Origin: Verrucomicrobiota bacterium
Lineage (GTDB): Bacteria > Verrucomicrobiota > Verrucomicrobiia > Limisphaerales > UBA9464
Length of the DNA: 43,970 bases
Assembly: GCA_029865985.1 (NCBI GenBank)
Contig: JARXAF010000190.1
Coordinates: 1 to 43,970, forward strand
Direction of reading: 5' to 3'
A program made the translations under genes and the position numbers. Shown piece by piece: positions 40,773-43,970 of the stretch (positions are counted from its first letter, which is position 1; each line of letters opens with the position of its first letter). The notes below the pieces were generated by a model. The model saw only the letters and a list, made by a program, of their open reading frames with translations, did not search any database and was not told where the DNA came from.

Positions 40773-41654
40773 ATGAGTTCCAGATGGACCCATTGGAAGT
40801 GGTGGACGGCGATGACACTGCTGACCGGCGGACTGCTTGCGCAGGCCCCGACACGGTCCGGCGGGCTCGAAATCAACGCCTTCCAGCGCGTGCTGCCGGC
40901 ACCCGGCGACACTGCATCCGCCACCACGCGGATCCAATACCCGCAGGCACTGGCCTGGGACACGCAAACCCGCGAGATCCACGCCAAGGATGGGGAGCAA
41001 TCGGTCGACTTCCGCTTCGCGCTCACCAACGTCTGGACCAATGCCGTCACCATCACCAGCACCAAGACCAGTTGCGGCTGCACCGTCGCACGATTGCCCG
41101 AAACGCCTTGGCTCATCCAGCCCGGCAAGGGCGGTGAGATCTCGGGCAACATGAACCTCCTGGGCAAGGCCGGGACCATCGTCAAGACGGTGACGGTCTC
41201 GACCGATGTCGGTTCGATTCTTCTCAATGTGAAGGTGCACATCGCCCCGCCGGATCCGAGTCGGATGCGTGCGGCGGACCGCCAGCGCAATCTGGCCGTG
41301 GCCGCCGCGGACCGGCAGGCCGTCTTCCGAGGCGAATGTGCTTCCTGCCATGTGGCTCCCACGGTGGGCAAGAAGGGCGCCGAGCTCTACGCCACCGCCT
41401 GCGGGATCTGCCACGACGCCGAGAACAAGGCCACCATGGTGCCCGCGCTCCGGGAACTGAAGCACCCCACCGACCGGGCCTTCTGGATGCAGTGGATACG
41501 CAACGGCAAACCCAACAGCCTGATGCCCGCCTTCGATCTGAAGCAGGGCGGTATCCTCGATGAAGATCAAATGGCCTCGCTGGCCGATCACCTCGACAGC
41601 GCCGCCTTCAAGACGGGGCGCTCCGCCACTCCGACCAAGACCGCCCAACCGTGA
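40773..41654 (+). CDS. DUF1573 domain fused to two-heme cytochrome c-like domain
   Basis: ATG 40773 starts a signal peptide (WKWWTAMTLLTGGLLAQAPT); the product has 293 residues. The N-terminal half is DUF1573: VDFRFALTNVWTNAVTITST, then KTSCGCTVARLPE and PGKGGEISGNMNLLGKAGTI. The C-terminal half has two CxxCH motifs only about 24 residues apart (CASCHVAP, CGICHDAE), then a helical cytochrome-like end (DEDQMASLADHLDS). LMPAF offers a possible axial Met. The frame ends in a GTGA overlapping the start of tmk. DUF1573 proteins are common in PVC and Bacteroidota surface systems, but their role is unclear. Confidence 0.88.
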   Translation: MSSRWTHWKWWTAMTLLTGGLLAQAPTRSGGLEINAFQRVLPAPGDTASATTRIQYPQALAWDTQTREIHAKDGEQSVDFRFALTNVWTNAVTITSTKTSCGCTVARLPETPWLIQPGKGGEISGNMNLLGKAGTIVKTVTVSTDVGSILLNVKVHIAPPDPSRMRAADRQRNLAVAAADRQAVFRGECASCHVAPTVGKKGAELYATACGICHDAENKATMVPALRELKHPTDRAFWMQWIRNGKPNSLMPAFDLKQGGILDEDQMASLADHLDSAAFKTGRSATPTKTAQP

Positions 41655-42307
41655 GCCTGCCGGGTCGCTTCATCACGCTCGAGGGCGGCGAGGCCGCCGG
41701 CAAGTCCACGCAAATCGCCCGTCTGGCCGAACGCCTGCGCCGCCAAGGGAGATTGGTTCTGGAACTCCGGGAACCCGGTGGGACACCGCTGGGTGAGAAA
41801 ATCCGCCACCTGCTCAAGCACGATCCAGACGGCCGGGGCATGTCTCCCGAGACCGAACTGCTGCTCATGAACGCGAGTCGGGCCGAACTGGTCCGCAGCC
41901 GGATTCTGCCTGCTTTGCGCTCCGGCCATGTGGTTCTTTGCGACCGCTTCTACGACTCAACCGTGGCCTATCAAGGGCACGGACGCGGACTGAATCTGGC
42001 GGCCGTCCAGTCTGTGATTCAACTGGCCGTGGGAGGACTGCGACCGGATCGAACGCTCTGGCTGGATGTAGCCCCGGAAATCGCCCGAACCCGTTTGGCC
42101 GGACGCAAGGCAGCTCAAGGAAGTGCAGAGCCATCCGATCGCTTCGACGAAGAGCAGGAAGCCTTCTTCGCCCGGGTGGCCCATGGCTTCAAGGAGTCGT
42201 TCCACGCGGAGCCCGATCGCTGGCGACACGTCGATGCGGGCGGAACTCTGGATGGCGTCGAGGAGGCCGTCTGGTCGGCCGTCTCGGATCTCTTCGCCGA
42301 GGCCTGA
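41651..42307 (+). CDS. tmk: Thymidylate kinase
   Basis: A GTG start at 41651 overlaps the preceding stop (GTGA). The 218-residue enzyme has the P-loop LEGGEAAGKSTQ, the family motif LREPGGTPLGEKIR, the DRFYDSTVAYQGHGRG segment (DR-F/Y-x-D-S), and a LID region carrying RLAGRKAAQG. It phosphorylates dTMP to dTDP. Its translational coupling to an exported cytochrome-like protein is unusual and is probably coincidental packing rather than function. Confidence 0.95.
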   Translation: MSLPGRFITLEGGEAAGKSTQIARLAERLRRQGRLVLELREPGGTPLGEKIRHLLKHDPDGRGMSPETELLLMNASRAELVRSRILPALRSGHVVLCDRFYDSTVAYQGHGRGLNLAAVQSVIQLAVGGLRPDRTLWLDVAPEIARTRLAGRKAAQGSAEPSDRFDEEQEAFFARVAHGFKESFHAEPDRWRHVDAGGTLDGVEEAVWSAVSDLFAEA

Positions 42308-42361
42308 TCCGATCGCCTGAACGTGGCGGGCGGATCCGTTTGCGGAGCCGCGAACGCGCTC

Positions 42362-42385
42362 AGAGCCTGTCTGCAGACAGGCTCT
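42362..42385 (-). terminator. Perfect 24-bp palindrome at the ffh stop codon
   Basis: Bases 42362-42385 form a perfect inverted repeat (AGAGCCTGTC, central TGCA, GACAGGCTCT) whose last base is the final base of the ffh stop codon on the minus strand. It sits between the convergent tmk and ffh genes. With no T-run on either side it would need a factor or act by stem stability. It could also be a protein-binding site. Confidence 0.4.
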
Positions 42386-43740
42386 CAGCGTCCGAAGGGC
42401 ATCTTGCCCATGAGTCCGCCGGCCCCACCCATCTTGGACATCATCTTCTGGAACTTGCCCATCTTGCGCATCATCTCACGCATCTCATCGAAGCGCTTCA
42501 GCAAGTTGTTCACCTCGGTCACGGTGACGCCCGATCCTTTGGCGATACGCTGACGCCGACGGGCATTGAGGATTTGGGGTGAACCCCGCTCCTGACGCGT
42601 CATGCCGCACAAGATGCCCTCCATACGCTTGAAATCCTTTTCGCTCTTGGAGAGATCGGTGTTCTTGAGCATCTCGGAACCACCCGGCAGCAAACCAACA
42701 ATGTCCTGAAGCGGTCCGAGTTTCTTCATTTCGCGGAGCTGAACCAGAAAGTCATCCAGGGTAAACTGCCCCTTGCGCATCTTCTCCTCCAAATCCATCG
42801 CCTTGGAGGCATCGACGCGATCCATCGCCTTCTCGACCAACGAGACGACGTCACCCATGCCCAGGATTCGCTGAGCCATGCGCTCCGGATGGAACAGCTC
42901 GAGGTCTTCCAGCTTCTCACCCACACCCATGAACTTGATGGGCTTGCCGACCACATGCCGGAACGACAAGGCCGCGCCGCCGCGAGCATCGCCATCGAGC
43001 TTGCTCAAGATGGCGCCGGTGATGTTGAGGGCTTTGTCGAAATGGGTGGCCACGCTGACGGCCTCTTGACCGGTGGCCGCATCCAGCACCAGCAGGGTCT
43101 CGGCCGGTTTGATCAAATCGCGCAAGCGCACCAGTTCTTGGACCAGATTCTCGTCGATCTGAAGGCGACCTGCGGTGTCGAAGATGACCGTGTTGCACTG
43201 GTGGCCGGCCGCGTATTCGAGGGCCTCGCGGGCGATCTTGAGCACGTCGGTCTCGCCCTTCTTCACGAACACGGGCACTCCGATTTGCGCCCCGAGCGTG
43301 GCCAATTGATCCATGGCCGCCGGGCGATACACGTCGGCAGCCACGAGCAACGGCAGCTTCCCTTGCTTCAGCAACAGTTTGGCCAGCTTGCCGGAACTGG
43401 TGGTCTTGCCGGAGCCGTGCAAACCGCACATCAGGATGCAGGCGGGGTTCCCGCTGAGGTGAAGCCCTTGATTCTCCGATCCCAAGAGAGTGACCAATTC
43501 ATCGCTGATGATTTTGATCATCTGCTGGCCGGGATGGACCGATTGAACGACCTCTTCGCCCAGGGCCTTGCCCTTGATCGATTCGACGAAATCCTTGGCG
43601 ACCTTGAAGTGCACATCGGCCTCCAGCAGCGCCATGCGCACATCGCGCAGGGACTCCGAGACGTTGCCCTCGGAAATCTTCCCCAGCCCCCGCAGGTTGC
43701 GGAAGACGTTCTGCAATTTGCCACTCAGGGAGTCGAACAT
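42385..43740 (-). CDS. ffh: Signal recognition particle protein Ffh (SRP54)
   Basis: The frame extends to 43941, but ATG 43740 (MFDSLSGKLQNVFRNLRGLG) is the family start, giving 451 residues. The GTPase domain shows GLHGSGKTTSSGKLA (G1), DVYRPAAMDQL, DTAGRLQIDE (G3) and SKLDGDARGGAALS (G4 region with G5 VGKPIKFMGVGE). The C-terminal M domain is methionine-rich (MREMMRKMGKFQKMMSKMGG). It binds signal sequences and SRP RNA and delivers ribosomes to FtsY at the membrane. No ftsY or SRP RNA gene is in the window. Confidence 0.96.
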   Translation of the reverse strand: MFDSLSGKLQNVFRNLRGLGKISEGNVSESLRDVRMALLEADVHFKVAKDFVESIKGKALGEEVVQSVHPGQQMIKIISDELVTLLGSENQGLHLSGNPACILMCGLHGSGKTTSSGKLAKLLLKQGKLPLLVAADVYRPAAMDQLATLGAQIGVPVFVKKGETDVLKIAREALEYAAGHQCNTVIFDTAGRLQIDENLVQELVRLRDLIKPAETLLVLDAATGQEAVSVATHFDKALNITGAILSKLDGDARGGAALSFRHVVGKPIKFMGVGEKLEDLELFHPERMAQRILGMGDVVSLVEKAMDRVDASKAMDLEEKMRKGQFTLDDFLVQLREMKKLGPLQDIVGLLPGGSEMLKNTDLSKSEKDFKRMEGILCGMTRQERGSPQILNARRRQRIAKGSGVTVTEVNNLLKRFDEMREMMRKMGKFQKMMSKMGGAGGLMGKMPFGR

Positions 43741-43970
43741 GGGCCTGAGCCTAGCGCAGCGGCCCCGCCGCCGGAAAGCCCGGAGGCGAGGGGTTGCAGG
43801 AGGATCGAATTGCCCGCACCGGCTGCGGGGGTTGCCCGGAAACGGCAATCCACGGTGGGGGAGGTGCAGTCGTGGAATGGCTCCGCGGGCATGTCGCGGA
43901 GGGTAAACCCATCGGTGGATTCCCCTTCCGTGGATGGCCAACGGGTGCTAAAGAAACCCCAATCCCCGGA
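43741..43970. other. Region upstream of ffh to the window edge
   Basis: No gene is supported. One clean hairpin is visible: CTCCGCG (43881-43887) and CGCGGAG (43895-43901) over a 7-nt loop. The promoter for ffh should lie here, but no convincing -35/-10 pair stands out. Confidence 0.3.

Noticed and set aside
40656-41648. N-terminal extension of the phospholipase D-type frame to 713 codons
   Set aside because: The extension lies antisense to the DUF1573-cytochrome gene and matches no family; the family start is at 40655 or 40637.
43741-43970. Possible SRP RNA gene next to ffh
   Set aside because: The conserved GGAAGCAGCC-type core of SRP RNA is not present in this stretch; only a short 7-bp hairpin is seen.

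Overview
The window is a GC-rich bacterial chromosome segment with dense, mostly short-spaced genes on both strands. The gene content points to the Verrucomicrobiota (PVC superphylum). It includes a PVC-type CxxCH heme protein with a beta-propeller and HEAT-like repeats next to a Tat-exported Gfo/Idh oxidoreductase, a FTLIELLV prepilin stub, a DUF1573-cytochrome c fusion, an ECF sigma factor coupled to a YfbK-like VWA protein, and a giant LamG/Ig/cadherin-like/RCC1 surface protein. This assignment rests on gene content only. No rRNA, tRNA, CRISPR array or insertion sequence was seen.

Layout. (1) 1-9632, minus: one uninterrupted reading frame of more than 3,200 codons encodes a secreted mosaic protein. 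Its C-terminus lies beyond the left edge. An AT-rich, promoter-like stretch lies upstream. (2) 9.9-14.6 kb: a membrane-anchored PQQ-like propeller protein (plus), a 42-residue prepilin stub (minus), and a secreted PQQ-type sugar dehydrogenase fused to a c-type cytochrome-like region (minus). (3) 14.7-21.9 kb, minus: NUDIX hydrolase, a membrane/spermidine-synthase-like fusion, then livH-livM-livG-livF without a substrate-binding protein. (4) 22.0-25.4 kb: a small TPR protein (plus) meets a VWA protein that is translationally coupled to an ECF sigma factor (minus). (5) 25.5-29.7 kb, minus: a tight run of glycosyltransferase, thioesterase, DUF192 lipoprotein and nadE; a GalU-like gene diverges from it. 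(6) 30.7-32.1 kb: trigger factor with a clear intrinsic terminator. (7) 32.4-38.1 kb, plus: Gfo/Idh oxidoreductase, PVC heme protein and DHH phosphoesterase, with strong hairpins between them. (8) 38.2-43.7 kb: a small membrane protein, htpX, a phospholipase D-type synthase, a DUF1573-cytochrome fusion overlapping tmk, and ffh.

Housekeeping genes (tig, ffh, tmk, nadE, htpX) are mixed with exported redox and surface proteins. The less ordinary parts are the giant mosaic gene with a fibrinogen-like domain and exact 270-bp repeats, the ECF-VWA pair whose VWA domain has lost its metal site, the GalU-like protein lacking the usual nucleotide-binding signature, the prepilin stub, and several perfect intergenic stem-loops.
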